The notes beneath the pieces were generated by a model. It worked only from the letters and a program-made list of their open reading frames with translations, ran no database searches and had not been told where the DNA came from. Positions 34,102 to 46,399 of a stretch of 64,000 bases of DNA are shown piece after piece. The DNA is from Lepisosteus oculatus (lineage: Eukaryota; Chordata; Actinopteri; Semionotiformes; Lepisosteidae), in assembly GCF_040954835.1 (NCBI RefSeq), contig NC_090714.1:1600501-1664500 (forward strand), read 5' to 3'. The stretch's first letter is position 1. The number at the start of each line of letters is the position of its first letter. A program made the position numbers and the translations under genes.

Positions 34102-37100
34102 TAAATCAATGTTGGAAGCCACTTCTTCCTGGCTTTTAAATGCCACCCAACCAATTGTAGCAGGTCATTCCACATTGTTCTGTGGGAAATTGTTACCGAC
34201 AAGAAACTACTTCTTGATTACACCCACCTCCCTCTTACATCTTGCATCTATAAAGCAATCACAGAGCCTAAATATTCCATCTTAAGTGGTTTATAAATGG
34301 CAGTGCCTTTCAAAAAAGAAAGTCTTCTATTAGCGTGTTTTCCCAACTACACAGAATGTAGGGCCAATGCCTGGGCTGCCCCTGCACTGAAACACCAGTG
34401 TATCGTCAATCCATAAGGAGGGGAACTATTATCTTTAATGAGGTGGTAGGCAGGGTTAGTCTCTTGCAGAACAGAGCTCAACTTTGCCAATAGAAATGCT
34501 GCTTATTTGTTTACCCGCAGGAAGAATAAGGTACTTGGTGATGCTGTAAGGTTTCTCAATCCTGGTGATTAAAAGTGAAACGGCATAAGATGGCCCTAGA
34601 GTTTTTGTTGCCACAGGTACTGGTTTACACATATATTCAGGTAAATTTTCATTCATAAAATGCCACGCACGTGGCTAACATGTTTTGTTGTAAAATTACA
34701 GGGGGCCTTTGTGTTTAAAGCTGTGATTGTCTCGTCCTTAAGCACTGTTTGCTTCTGAGCTAGTGTAAGGAAAACCAAATGCTCAATTAGAACTGCAAAA
34801 ATTTAGTTTTTTTACTGTACTAACGGCTCCCAATTCTTGTTCTTCACCATCTGTGTCAGTTTCAGCTCTTCCTCCTCTTGCCACAGCCACCTAGAACAAA
34901 ATTATCAGAAAATAAATTGCTGTATTTATTTTTGTATTTTAGTAGCCAATAAAACACTGCAGGAGAACGCAGGTCTTGAATGGGAGTGAATCAATGAAGT
35001 GTAGCAGGCATCATTTACTAACTGTAAAGCGCTGTAATGAAATGCAAATTATTTAAATAATGTTTTTGTTATGATTTATGGCCTTATTTAAGACCTTATA
35101 CTACATCCTTGCAAACAAAGTGTGGGTATGGAGTCCCGATTTTGGAAAAAGCACCCTATCTGACCAGTAGGTATAAAAGAAAAATAAGTGAATGTTCTGA
35201 ATTTACCAAGGTTTGCCATGACATACAGTGACCAGTAGCAATTCACTGGGCCAAAATGTAATTTGCACTGTGTAAAGGAAATATCAGAGTAAATTAGGCC
35301 TTGTAGTCTATAAAGGGAAATCATGCCATAAATCAGAACAATCAGAATCAAACCAAATCATCAAACAAAACTAGGGGCAACACAAATGACCAAAAATAAA
35401 ATGTGAAGCCAAGACTTCCCATGATGAAAAATGTGGGACTTGATAAGGCCCGTTTCCAAAGAAACATGTTGATAACAGAGTGCAATTTAAAACAGCACAA
35501 AGATGAAGGAAGGAGTGGAAGTAGGAAACTAAGAAATTTGAAATGAAGGAGCAGATTCATCCAAATGCCTGCAGGGAAGCAGGAAACTGCATCCATATAT
35601 TTGGATCGGTCTCAAGATGTCTAAATATTGTGTTAGAATTGGTTGACACCATCTTGTGTAGAATGACAAAATTTCAACACCAGGATATTTAAAATCATTG
35701 ATTTAACCCAGAAAAGACTGCTAAAACTATTGAAAACTATTGAAAACATGAATAAGGAAAGTGACTGTAGTGTTATCTTAAAAAAATAGGTACTGTATCT
35801 TCTGCATACAGTGAGATGCAGTTCACTTTGTTCATGGTAATGGGAACAAAGGTGCTGACTGTTGTTTGTCTGTGGGGCTCGAACTATATAGCAAATAGTA
35901 TCAGGATAAGAAGGCAGCCATGATGTGTACACCTAGGCACAGAAAGCCTTGGCTCAACAACATGAATTATGGGTTTCATCGTCTTGGTCACTTCTGCCCC
36001 TAGACCCATAATGTCTAACACCCTTTTTGGAATCCAGAGAAATGATTGCAGATAAAGATTTGGTATCAGAAGCACCATGAAGGGTATGAAGAGATGGAAA
36101 TCATTATCTGTAGCCAGCTGGGTCTATCAAACCTCTTTTAATCAGAATGGATTAATGTCTGAGTTTATCAGGGACAGGGGGCAATAGCTGGCACATTGAG
36201 AAATGCCCTTTTCTATTTATCAGTAATAACAAAATAATAACTGCAATACGCTCACCAATAGAAGATCCTAACTGACCCCAAAGTCCAATATTGTATCTAT
36301 CAAAGCCCAGAAAACTTGTCTTTATACTACAACACATCTCTTCAGATCAGGGCAACCAGAACAGTTGATTCGCATCCAGAAAGGCATGGCAGCTGAAGGC
36401 TTTTGAGGAAATATCTCCAGTTTCCAATATCATGTGAAATGTCAAAAAATAATAAATAAAGTATCACAATTCAGCACATATTAAAGTTGTGTTACAGACT
36501 ATATAACCTATCGAAGGCATGATAAATGGGATTCTAGCAAAACCATAATTGTTGCAGAGCCACAGATCTAGAAACTTGGTTACTGCAGTGATAATAGTAA
36601 TTCTGTGTATAAGGTTGTCTGAGCAAAAGATTAAGTTCTTTCCTTGCGATATCCAGTTCAAGATCAATTGTTTTGAAGAAAGAACTTCTCAACATATGCA
36701 TGACGATAGCTAATCTATCTTCCAATTCTTTGCCTTAGTACAAACAGGATTTACAGAGATTAGAGGAAAATAATGTGGCGGAGCTCCTAATGAAGCTCTT
36801 AATAGTATCCCAAAGGATCTGAGATCACTGAGCTGCAGTTGAAAAAAAGAAATTTCTAAAGTATGGATTGAAAACTTAATCGGAATGACTCATTCTGCAG
36901 CGATGTTGAAATGCCTGTTTAGTGGCTTTATTACAAATGCAGTTCTGAGTTCATTGCTTTATGATTTGAAATCTGAGATAGATAAATTAGATAAATTGAG
37001 AAAAAAATGGATTTCAATGTGAAAATGAAATTGGTCTTAAAGTATAGTTTGTGTTTGGTTGATGAAAACAGAATATCTTCATTGGATTGTTTACAAAATT

Positions 37101-40100
37101 AGTTTGACATCAAAACGGCCAAAGTTTGAGCACAGAGCAGCAAGTGAAGCATTTTGTAAGAGGTGTGCTTTCCGCACAACTTAAAGTTCAAGTTAACTGT
37201 CATTATACTCATACATGGGTATATTGTATAGTGAAATGCTATTTATGGATGGAATATTGCATGCATGTCTGCAGCAATATTGGTAATGGTGAGGTGGAGC
37301 AGGAGCTAGGGTCATAAGAGGGTAACATTGAAGTTATGACTTACTACAAAAAGATTAAAGGGGTACTGGGAGACGAAAAGCAGGACTATGCCTGTGAGGT
37401 CATCTAAACACTGGCTTGAGAATGTCAGCAGTCAGGTCAAAGCAGCTACAAGACTACCAGATATAAACCCTTTCTCCACCTTAAGGAATATAGATTTAAC
37501 ACACATTTGAGTTAAACAAGCACCGAATATAAGTCACAGAAGGCTTGTATTCTGTAGTAATTGCGCTGCTGAAGCTCCAATGTTTTATAAAACTGTCATG
37601 TTCAGAGGCAGTTTCTTGTGCTGTAATCTCATCAAGTAAATCCAGCTGAAAACCAAGCTGCAGTAAAAAAAAAAGTCTCCCACATTTTTGAGCCCTGATA
37701 CTCATTTTCACCAATACACCAATTTTTGCTTCCGACGTTTTTCTGGAATAAGAATCCCGAAACCCATGTCAAAGGATGCAGACAGAAAGGTCAGTACAAT
37801 CCTGACCAGAAGAAGTGAAATGAGAAACTATTGGCTTAGAGAGATCTATAATCTTCAATGCTCTGATGTGTTCAGTCAGCAGGTTTTTTTCCTATTATAC
37901 CAGAGTAACGGCTGAGCATTTCCTTTATGAATTCAAGCACAGGATAAATCTTTTGTTTTGGGCTTGGATTATTGGAGGAACTGCAGATCACAACTACACT
38001 GTTCCCAAAAATGCTGGAAAAATGTGTTTTCATACAATACATCATTAGAACATTGACATCTGCACCTCAGGCTCAGGCTGAGCTAGGGCATTTTCACAAG
38101 TTTGTTATAGCAGATTCAGTAGAATTGTACTTGGGAGCCTTCAGTGATTGGTAGTTTGCTGTAACTGTACTACTTCAACTGAGTTTTCATTTTAGTAAGG
38201 TTAGGGCCTCCACATACGGTATGTATGCTGTATCTTAGTAACTGAGTACGTGGTTTAAGTATTTTTTTTAAAGTCAATGTGAAAGCTGTAGAGAAGACAT
38301 GGTACTTTCAGGAATTTCACAACTAACAACAATATTAAAGGTTTTCGTTGAGAGATCCTAACTGTTGGTCCATATATCTTATTGTGCGTGGGGAAAAAGT
38401 AGTCAGATTTCAAATAGGTTCTGAATAGCATAATTTAATGTCAAAACATCTCCTTCGTGTTCTTCATGGTCTCTGCAAATCTATCTGGAACTTCCTTTAA
38501 GGAATAGCTAGTTACTGATTTATCATGACGACTTCTGTAGGCTATCAGGGAGTCATTTTGATCAATTTTAGGAAATATTCAGAGGATCTTCAATTGTTTT
38601 TGAAAAGGCATAATAAAAGCAAATTGGTTCAATGTTTATATGTTGGAGTAGCTTCCTTGAACAAAATATTGCCCAAGTATTTGCTGTTTGCCTGTGAGGA
38701 TACTGGATTCAGGGTTGATTTAGTGAGACCACAGCTTTCCACTCTCTTTTCCTGTGATGGTTGCTTTAAAAAAAAACTAGACTAATTTAACTAAGCTGTT
38801 ACTTAGGTTCCAATAACAGCTAATGCAAACTTCACTTTTTTTAGTTAATAAGTCAACATAGTGAACCTCTTCTTTAAAAATAATTTGCATGTATTATATG
38901 CTCAAGCATGTCAACCGTTTAATAAACCTGTAATGTACTATGACATTGTTTTCCAATGCATATCCATTTATGTGAAGCCTGCTTTCTGTTTTGAATGAAC
39001 AAAAACAGATAAAAAAGGGGAATGTTTCCCATATAGACAGGGATTGAAAAATAAGTGATAGGATATTATTCACATCTGTTGTGCCCAGACAGGTTATTTC
39101 TTAGCGTGATCGTCTGCTCTGACTTTTCAAAGTAATCATTTCCTCCCTGAGGCTGAAATATCTAAGACGAAATGAAAGCTAACTTGTGTTTTTTTTTGTT
39201 TTCTAAATATGAATTCACTTTTTATTCACTGTAGGCAAAAGCAAAGATATTAAAACAACAATCTAAGTAAAAAAGAAGGCTTTTCTGTCAAATGGCATGA
39301 ATACTGTAATTTATTTTACTTACGGTCGAGGAAGGGTCGTGTTTATCAGGCTCAATAGTAAGCTTGCATGCCACTGAAATGAAGCTGCTTTTAGTTTGAT
39401 AAACGTGAAGCTCATCTCATTTTACCTTTGTCTTACTTAATGTTTACTCCACAGAAGGCAGACAAGTTGACAAATGGTCTGTCGGTTTGGTAAATCACCG
39501 CCAGTGGAATGGAGAACTAATATCTTATCTAAGCATTAATATCTAAAAATCTTGCATCTAAACTCTGGAATCAACAGCCTTATCATTTTCTTTTTTATTC
39601 CAGGACACAGGGAGCATGTTGACAGAAACAAGGTGAGCCCCTTTACAGAAACACATGAATTAAATTAAATATTTTTGTTCTGTCTTGAATTAATTGTTCA
39701 GCTATTAGAATACTGTATATACAGTACAGTACTATCCTATACTGCATTTAAATATCATGGACCAACCAATCACCAGCTACAGTATGAAGTAATCCCAGAA
39801 AGAACTGTACAAGTGGTTATATAATCTATATTTTTGTCAAGAGATACAGGATGCAAACGGTCGACTCGCCCATCTAGACACTTATTTGAAAATTCACAGG
39901 CAGAAATAAGAGGACATTCGTTCAGAAGTCCACATCAGTTTGGTCACATGTATATATGTCTGAAGTGTAAGGAGTGTCAATGTGGATGCCATTCAAAGGG
40001 AAATAAAGAGAAATAAAATCATTGATCACTATTGTGCAAATAGCTGGAGACTGCAGTGGTGTCGAGTATTCAGATATAGTAACTATCTCTAGCTGAGCTG

Positions 40101-41439
40101 CCCTTGCATTTTTTAACAAGTTGTGTTAATGCAAAAAAAAAACAGAAATAAAAAGAAACAACCGGATTGGTCAATAACGCTATAGACAGATTGCACTACA
40201 GGTTCCATATCTTTCATCAAAATCAGCCCCTTGGCTGGTTAAACTGACAGACAAAAGGGGACCATAAAAAGGATTAATGATTCTTTTTGTAATGCTCTCT
40301 TTGTACAATTTTAATATTAATAACTTAAAGAAATTATGCCACTGAAACCATGTTCTAGCTGTAGGCGTAGTTGATGAAGAGATTTTTTTAGTTGTTCATT
40401 ACCAGTACTGTTGCCTAGATGTCAGATGGAATACTGACACAGTCTGAATTGCCTCGCTTTTGCCTCTAAAGAACAAATACATTGCAAAACAAAAGGCATT
40501 GAAAACAGAAATTTAGATGATCAATGTTATAATGGGTTCAGTTGCACGCCGAGGGCTGTAACTTTGCTTAAATGGCAAATAATGTATAAATGCTGAGCGA
40601 AATACAGGACGTTAGAATTTGTGGGATGAAAAGGCCTAGAAAATACTGTGATAAATATCCTGCTGCTTCATAGTAATAAAATGGACTGTGATGTCCAACA
40701 GGTGCTGTCAATTCTAAAATTGCACTTAATGATATTAGTATGTCAAGAGACACAAATGAAACAGTATGTTCAGGTATAGTAATTGAGAGGAAGATTTATT
40801 ATAGAGTAAGCTATCTGTTTCTCCCACTGTATATTGAAAATATGATTTGTGGGACATTATCTGGTCAAGAGGGATTTAGGGAACAACAAGTTATCTTGAA
40901 GAAATTCATGGAAAAATCGAAGAAGCCTGAAGTAGAACCCCTTGTTTGAAAAGCATTTTGCCGTTTGTTACAAGTTTATCCACACAATCATCTGTACCAA
41001 AAGTGACGTGGCAAAGACAACCATGTTCACTATGAATACATCACAACCACTGTATATACTGTATGTTTTGCCTTTGATTAAAATGAGTGGTGGATCAGGA
41101 TATTATCCGTACTCCAAAGCTAGTTTGAAGAGAATGTTTGGTATCTGAGATCATTGGTTGAGATCTATCATTTCTTGCCAGTCCAGTAATGTTAAATCAG
41201 GCTATGTCAGGTGATTGTTGTGGGTTAGTAATCCCTCATACTAGAGCTGTGAACATCCTACTGTATAAACTTTGACTTCCACAGCGTTTGGCGTCCACAG
41301 TTCAGATATGAAAGTCAAAATGAAACCCTGAAAAAGAAGCTGGCAATATGAAGAGCATGAAATTATGTATTTCAGATAATGTGGTACATAATGCAGGTGT
41401 CTTCGATATTCTTTGATCTTTCGGATATAACCAAGTCTG
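34102..41439. other. Intergenic, nothing recognised
   Basis: A long AT-rich interval. No gene, RNA or named repeat was identified on either strand. Open frames are mostly under 90 codons and do not resemble known domains. TACAGTA-type palindromic words recur, for instance near 39710-39730. Confidence 0.4.
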
Positions 41440-41945
41440 GGTTAGCCAAAGCATCTGCAGGCTGATGACAGAAAAAGTATCAGAGCTGTCCAGGAAACCT
41501 TTAAACAATTGTCAGTGAAATAATCTTCAACCTCCAGAGTGCAAGGGTGAAGTTTTCAAACTGTACAGTCCCCAGAAAACTCTGCCAGTGGAATTACAAC
41601 GCTTGTACTGCAGATTGTAAACCTTGAATCAGAACGTTTTATGGATAACTGAGACTAAGATACACCTTAACCTTTCCTTCCCTTTGGTGAAAGTGTGAAC
41701 AAGGAAAGGATCTGTGGAGGCTCCATAGAACATCACCTCATCTATGGAGCATTGTGCAAGTACTGCCATGGCCTGCAAGGCCACCTCCAGAACTGGCTCT
41801 TTCATCTTTACTGATGATTTAACTCTTGATGACATCCACATAACAATTTCTGATGCTCACAGATTCATTCTGGCTGCTCTTGTAGAGGGAAATGCTCCTC
41901 CACTTTTTGCAACACTAGGTACTTGGTCCTCCTCTCTTTAAAGGC
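41440..41945 (+). mobile_element. Tc1-like transposase remnant, catalytic region
   Basis: A second, separate Tc1 relic. CAGGCTGATGACAGAAAAAG (41459-41478) and CTCCAGAGTGCAAG match the linker region. AAAGGATCTGTGGAGGCTCC, AGAACATCACCTCATCTATG and GCCATGGCCTGCAAGGCCAC match the catalytic region. The frame gives AMACKATSRTGSFIFTDDLT, corresponding to family MAASGTGSLIFIDDVT, in which the second aspartate is catalytic. Stops and indels interrupt it; no terminal repeats were found. Confidence 0.75.
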
Positions 41946-42614
41946 TTTGTAAAGAACAATTTCTTAGCATGATGCAATCAGTGCAAATAAGGCTGGCGTC
42001 TGACATTTCTAGGGCAATGGTGTAAGCCATTTTATCTGAATTGGCAGAGACCACCAAGGCGCCATGGCTCTTTGAGTCAGGATCAGCCTATATATGAGTA
42101 AAATGCAGTCTGTTAAGCTAAGAATTAGGACAGTGAAGCATTATGCACCTTTGTTACAGGGTATACTGCTTATACCAATATGGATTATGTCATACTGTAC
42201 CCATTTTAATGTTCTTTATGATTTAGCGAATACAGGGCAGTAAACAATAAAGACACACTGATAATTTGCTCAGACCATCTACTTAGTGGCTCCATTTTGT
42301 CTGGAAGGATGGTGGGGCAGTTTGCAGACCCTAAAGCTGGAAGAGATCAGAAGCAAATTTAGAGGGATAGTGGCTGTTTTTTTTATACTTGAGGGAAGAT
42401 TTACATTAAGTAAAGCTCATGCAAGCAAATATCACATGTAGCATATATGGAATGCACATATACTTTTTTATTTACAAAAAACGATTCTGGCTGGGCCAGA
42501 ATAAAACCTAGTGAATCAAATTTTACCTTCTGTATGAAGAGGTGAAATGTTTTTGAAGTGCTTGTGGTTTGTTGAGTTCTGCTCTTTTGGTATGAAGCAC
42601 ATGTGTTGTCATAT
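41946..42614. other. Intergenic, nothing recognised
   Basis: Sequence between the Tc1 relic and the purine-rich block. No features were identified. Confidence 0.45.
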
Positions 42615-43340
42615 GGGGTGTGTTTGGCAGGGAGGCGGAGCTCTCAACAGAGAACTGCAGAGCTGACCACAGCTGAAGAGCATCTGGAAGCTCAGGAGAT
42701 TCAGCTGGAGGCGTGATTATAAGATCAGGCTGAAAACGTCCCTGGGAGAGTTGAAGCAGGATGTCAGTCCTGAGTTAGTGGCAGTCCAGAGGAGAACAGG
42801 TCTCCTGTTAACATGCAGGCTGAGGCACAGCAGTGAGAGTCACCAGGTCGGAGCTGTGTCTAATAATAAGAGCTGGAAAGAACAGGTCTGCCGGATGTGA
42901 GAACAGAGTAGTGGCTGCAGTTGAAGAGGGGAGAGACATGAGAGCAACAGTGTCAGAGGAGACTGTGGAGAAGAACATCGAAGGGATGGAGTGAGAGCAG
43001 CTATCCTGGAGGGAATTGTCTGGTGTGAAAGATGAGATTATTTAAAGACAGAGCAGCCTGTTGAGTGTGAGAACAGGGCTGTGCAGTAAGTCCATGGTGA
43101 GTAAGAGTGAGAGTAAAACCACAAGTGAAGGGCTTGGCGACACAAGGAACTGAAGGCATGATCTCAGAGGAGATCAGAGAGCCCAGGAGCTGGGGGTCCA
43201 GACAGCCTGGCACAGCCGTGTGTGCTCCCCGTGTCCTGGTGATCGGGGGATCAGAGGAGAGTGCGTGGAAAGAATGAAAAAGAGGAAGAAAAGTTCCCCA
43301 GCAGGCTGTGAGGGGTGTCTGGAGAGTCAGTTCTGCCTGT
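42615..43340 (+). other. Purine-rich, GC-elevated block of unknown origin
   Basis: About 700 bases dominated by GAG/CAG/GGAG words (for example AGAACTGCAGAGCTGACCAC and GAACAGGTCTCCTGTTAACA) with a clear A+G bias on the plus strand. The flanks are AT-rich. No open frame longer than about 70 codons follows the bias. It may be the untranslated part of an unnamed retroelement or a nuclear RNA; I cannot name it. Confidence 0.35.
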
Positions 43341-43734
43341 TGGTGTCCATAGTGGCAGCCACTACCCCCATGGCCTCATACACCTTTTTGCAATCAGCCA
43401 GCTTTCCTTGACTGAGTTCTTCCTCCCTGCTGCTTTCACCAGCTCCCAGAGTCTATGCCTGAGCTCTCACAGTACTTGGGAGTTTTCTACTGGACACCAT
43501 TTGGCTCTGGTGCTGATCCTGCTCTAGACCTCCTTAAGAAATGGTTCATCTCCCGCCAGGTAGGTTCTGACTCTTCAAAAGCACTGGTGGGGTTACTCTG
43601 AGGCTGAGAATTTTGAGTTTATTGGAATATAACATGTACCTTGGTACAGTATACTAGTGATATGCTAATGAGTTAAATAGTTGCTGCAGTTAACCAGTTA
43701 AAAAAAGTGCAAGTAAAGCAGTATTTATAACTTT

Positions 43735-43942
43735 GACATGACCCAAGGGAAATGTGAAAGAACTTTACACAAAGAGTTGTAGGAGAATGGCACAGGCGAT
43801 CCAACCATTTTTCTAAATCAACAGCCTGTTTTCTTTCGAGCAACGGCTCCATGAGGTTATCCAATCAAACTGATATCAGTAACTGAAAGGGCTACATGGA
43901 TCAAATACTGTCCTCTCTTTTGACCTTTCTCATGTTCTTGTA
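43735..43942 (+). mobile_element. LINE 3' end (CR1/L2-type), diverged
   Basis: CTTTACACAAAGAGTTGTAG then GAGAATGGCACAGGCGATCC, a block for the ORF end, and the closing series GGGCTACATGGATCAAATAC, TGTCCTCTCTTTTGACCTTT, CTCATGTTCTTGTAA. The order is the same as in the 33.8 kb copy but the copy is more decayed. Confidence 0.65.
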
Positions 43943-44299
43943 ACTTATTACATGAACACATCAGCTGCATGACTAGAAGTAGAAAGGTGGTAAATTGAGT
44001 GCATGATAAACGTTCACACATGAAAAATCTGACTTCTTGGTGCAGAGTTAAGATGGATAAGGTTATAGAACAGTAAGTGTCCTGCAGAGAACTTTAGAGC
44101 CCACAGCTCGCCTGCATGTTTCTAAATCCTTTCATTCACATTCCTGTGGCTCTCAAACACTCATAAGGATTAAATGCACTAACTGTGATTACTCAGATGG
44201 CCATGGGAAAGGGGATTTTGAAACTTGTAACTCATGGGGGCTTCTGTAAACATGCTCGATATCTTTAACACGTTTTCACGTGGAGCCAAGAAAAAAAGC

Positions 44300-44430
44300 T
44301 GCCTGCGCCGTCAGACTGTGGCCACGCCCACTCGAATGACATCTCTCGCAGGCCACGCCCCGCGCACCTGTGCGCCAGGTTCTGCTGGAGAGAGCGGAGC
44401 TGAGTGCGTTTGTTCCGCGTCTTTTCTGAT
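44300..44430 (+). promoter_or_regulatory. CpG-rich promoter-like block
   Basis: The first CpG-dense stretch after a long AT-rich interval. It carries two CCACGCCC boxes (GGCCACGCCC twice, Sp/KLF-like) and GCGCACCTGTGCGCCAGG (CACCTG E-box). No TATA box is obvious. A strong splice donor lies 300 bases downstream, so this is the likely promoter of the plus-strand transcript at 44.4-45.74 kb. Its word order resembles the minus-strand promoter at 47.55-47.69 kb. Confidence 0.5.
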
Positions 44431-45740
44431 TCTTTTCTATTTTTCCTTTATTTGAATATAGATAAAATTTAACTCAAGTAATTATGTAGTCTAAACTTTA
44501 TATGACAAAAGGGTTAAACACGTAATTTTGTTGGGAGCTAAGTAGCACTTTTAATGTGTCTTTGTTCACAAAACTAAGCGTGTGCATTCATCCAAACCTA
44601 CGTTTGGAAAGTACTTTGTCAAGTTTTTCGTTATTTTCCAGAGTTTGTTGTGTGATAATGCTCTTCTATTCGCTTGCCACTAATACATTTTAATGGGCTT
44701 TCAAAGGACAAGATTCGTACTAAATAATGGGAGTTTAAAAGTAAGTACAAACATTTTTTTCATGTCTTTGCAAGTATCTCATTAAGAGATATTTTGCGCC
44801 ATCTGCCCTGGTGAAAACGCCGTTTGCTACTAAGAAACCTTCTTATCTTTAAATACTCGTCTAAAAACTTGTGTTCTTGTGTTTCCAGTTTGGTGTCTTC
44901 GGGCAGGACGGGCTTGGCTCAGCTGCTGAAATTATCTATGTAAGTATAAACCTTTTTGTTCGTTGACACGTATCGTATTGAAGTACACTACAGTTTTTGG
45001 AAGAAGACTCAAACTAGGCGATACTAGATTTCTCCAGGGCACAAATGGTTTTGACCCGACAACGTTGTTATGTATAGCAATCATTTTCTACTAAAACTGC
45101 GATCCAATGTCGCTTTTTTAATGCGCATAATACGGATTCATTAGAAGCCGTTTTAGCTTCCAAATTGCATCACAACAATTAAGACAACGGAACCTATAAA
45201 ACTATGGATTGATTATTTGTGTGTTAAATAAGTTTGTGCTGGTCTCTAATCGATACACTAGATGTATTGTGTCTTCGGTATTCACACTTGTAACCGCTTC
45301 AATACCCTGTAAAGCAGGAACGTTTTCCGTTACACCAGGCTGAGCGCTTTGTTCCAACTGGAAATCTTTTTCAACTGTATCAGTCGATACAGAAGCTCGA
45401 TCTAACTGGGATCATTTCGAGATCCTGTTTGTAACCGAAAGTTAATACTGATTTCTGTTGTTTTACAGGAATTGCAACAAAGTTCCAGTCTTCATTCCGG
45501 TCGCTGCCTCGGAGAAACAGTAACGTGCTGTGTGTTTCTGTTTTGACATGTAGTTGCTTGCAAATGTTTTCTTACTCTGTTGACTTGTAACACTATTTAG
45601 CGTTAATGTTGCCGTGCTTTGACACTTTGTAATTGAAATGCATGTTCATTTTCACTTTGAAGCTTGTGCATCCGACGTATTGTAATGCTTTGTTTTGTAT
45701 GCCATTTTCGCTCAATAAATTGTTGATTGAACCTTGATTT
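44400..45740 (+). ncRNA. Predicted three-exon transcript, probably non-coding
   Basis: Exon 1 ends at 44740 before the donor AAAAGTAAGTAC. Exon 2 is 44889-44939 (51 nt), between acceptor TTGTGTTTCCAG and donor TATGTAAGTA. Exon 3 starts at 45469 after TTCTGTTGTTTTACAG. AATAAA at 45714-45719 is followed by a T/G-rich stretch, so the transcript should end near 45740. All four splice sites are close to consensus, and a CpG-rich promoter precedes them. No known gene was recognised. The start site is inferred. A short reading frame crosses all three exons and is listed separately. Confidence 0.45.
44693..45546 (+). CDS. Possible 58-residue micro-ORF spanning three exons
   Basis: If exons 44693-44740, 44889-44939 and 45469-45546 are joined, an ATG at 44693 opens a frame of 58 codons to TGA 45544-45546. 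Exon 2 (17 codons, FGVFGQDGLGSAAEIIY) is of phase 0 and open. The start context is weak (T at -3, G at +4) and an in-frame stop lies just upstream. A frame of this length can occur by chance, and no homologue is known to me. There is no signal peptide or membrane segment. Confidence 0.2.
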
Positions 45741-45789
45741 TGTTCTTTGGTTTCTTGTGCAGAGTTTTGTACCCCCTTGGCCCTGAAAA

Positions 45790-46370
45790 CCCCCGGTGTT
45801 GGTGAGTTTTTTGGCGGAGAGATTTTGCTTACAGTTTGTGGCCGCAAGGGGACCCCCTATCGCTTTTTGACTTAAAAAGGTCAAAGGCTACCCCCTTTTC
45901 AAGCGTGTCCAGATTTTCCCGCCAAAAAACTTAGTATCTGGGGTTTCTCTCGGGGTCTGGTAGCAATCAAGCCGAGCCTCGCCCACCCCCCCTCATTGGA
46001 GAGGGGTAGGCGGGGGCTGGCTGATTGACCGCAGCTCTAGCCAGGCCCACTCGCTCCCGGCAGGAGAGGATGGCAGGTTGGTGGTGGCTTTGGTCCCTGC
46101 AGAGAGGCAGGTCTCCTGGGGTTGTGGACTTAGAAAGCTGTCAGTTGCAAGCTGTGACTGATGGGCTGAGTCCGCCCTGGGTGCCTCCTCTCTCTCGGGC
46201 CGAGGCCATCTCCAGCCTGCCTTCTCCTCCCCCCAGGGCTAGACCCACGCTCCCTCCTAGGGACCCTATTCCCCCCCAGACTATCTAAAAAGGCGGGCGT
46301 CCTCGCACTTTTCCAGGTCAGTGCGATGGGTTGTCGCCTTGCGGTGCGTGGCGCACGCGCAAGACAACAC
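45790..46370. promoter_or_regulatory. CpG-rich block with E2F-like sites between converging transcripts
   Basis: The stretch is rich in C and G and contains TTTTCCCGCCAAAA (45914-45927), a near-perfect two-sided E2F site, and TTTTTTGGCGGAG (45807-45819), a second E2F-like site. An AGGTCAAAGG nuclear-receptor-like half site lies near 45879. The block sits just past the predicted 3' ends of the two converging loci. It may be an independent promoter. No convincing protein frame starts here; a TTG-started frame at 46025-46288 is not supported. Confidence 0.4.
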
Positions 46371-46399
46371 TTCACACCTTCGAAAATACAGGACAATGC

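Noticed and set aside
9721-44299. Expected neighbour MAD1L1, whose 3' end faces ELFN1 in mammals
   Set aside because: No exon resembling the MAD1 C terminus was seen in the open frames on either strand. It may lie outside the window or synteny may differ; short exons could have been missed.
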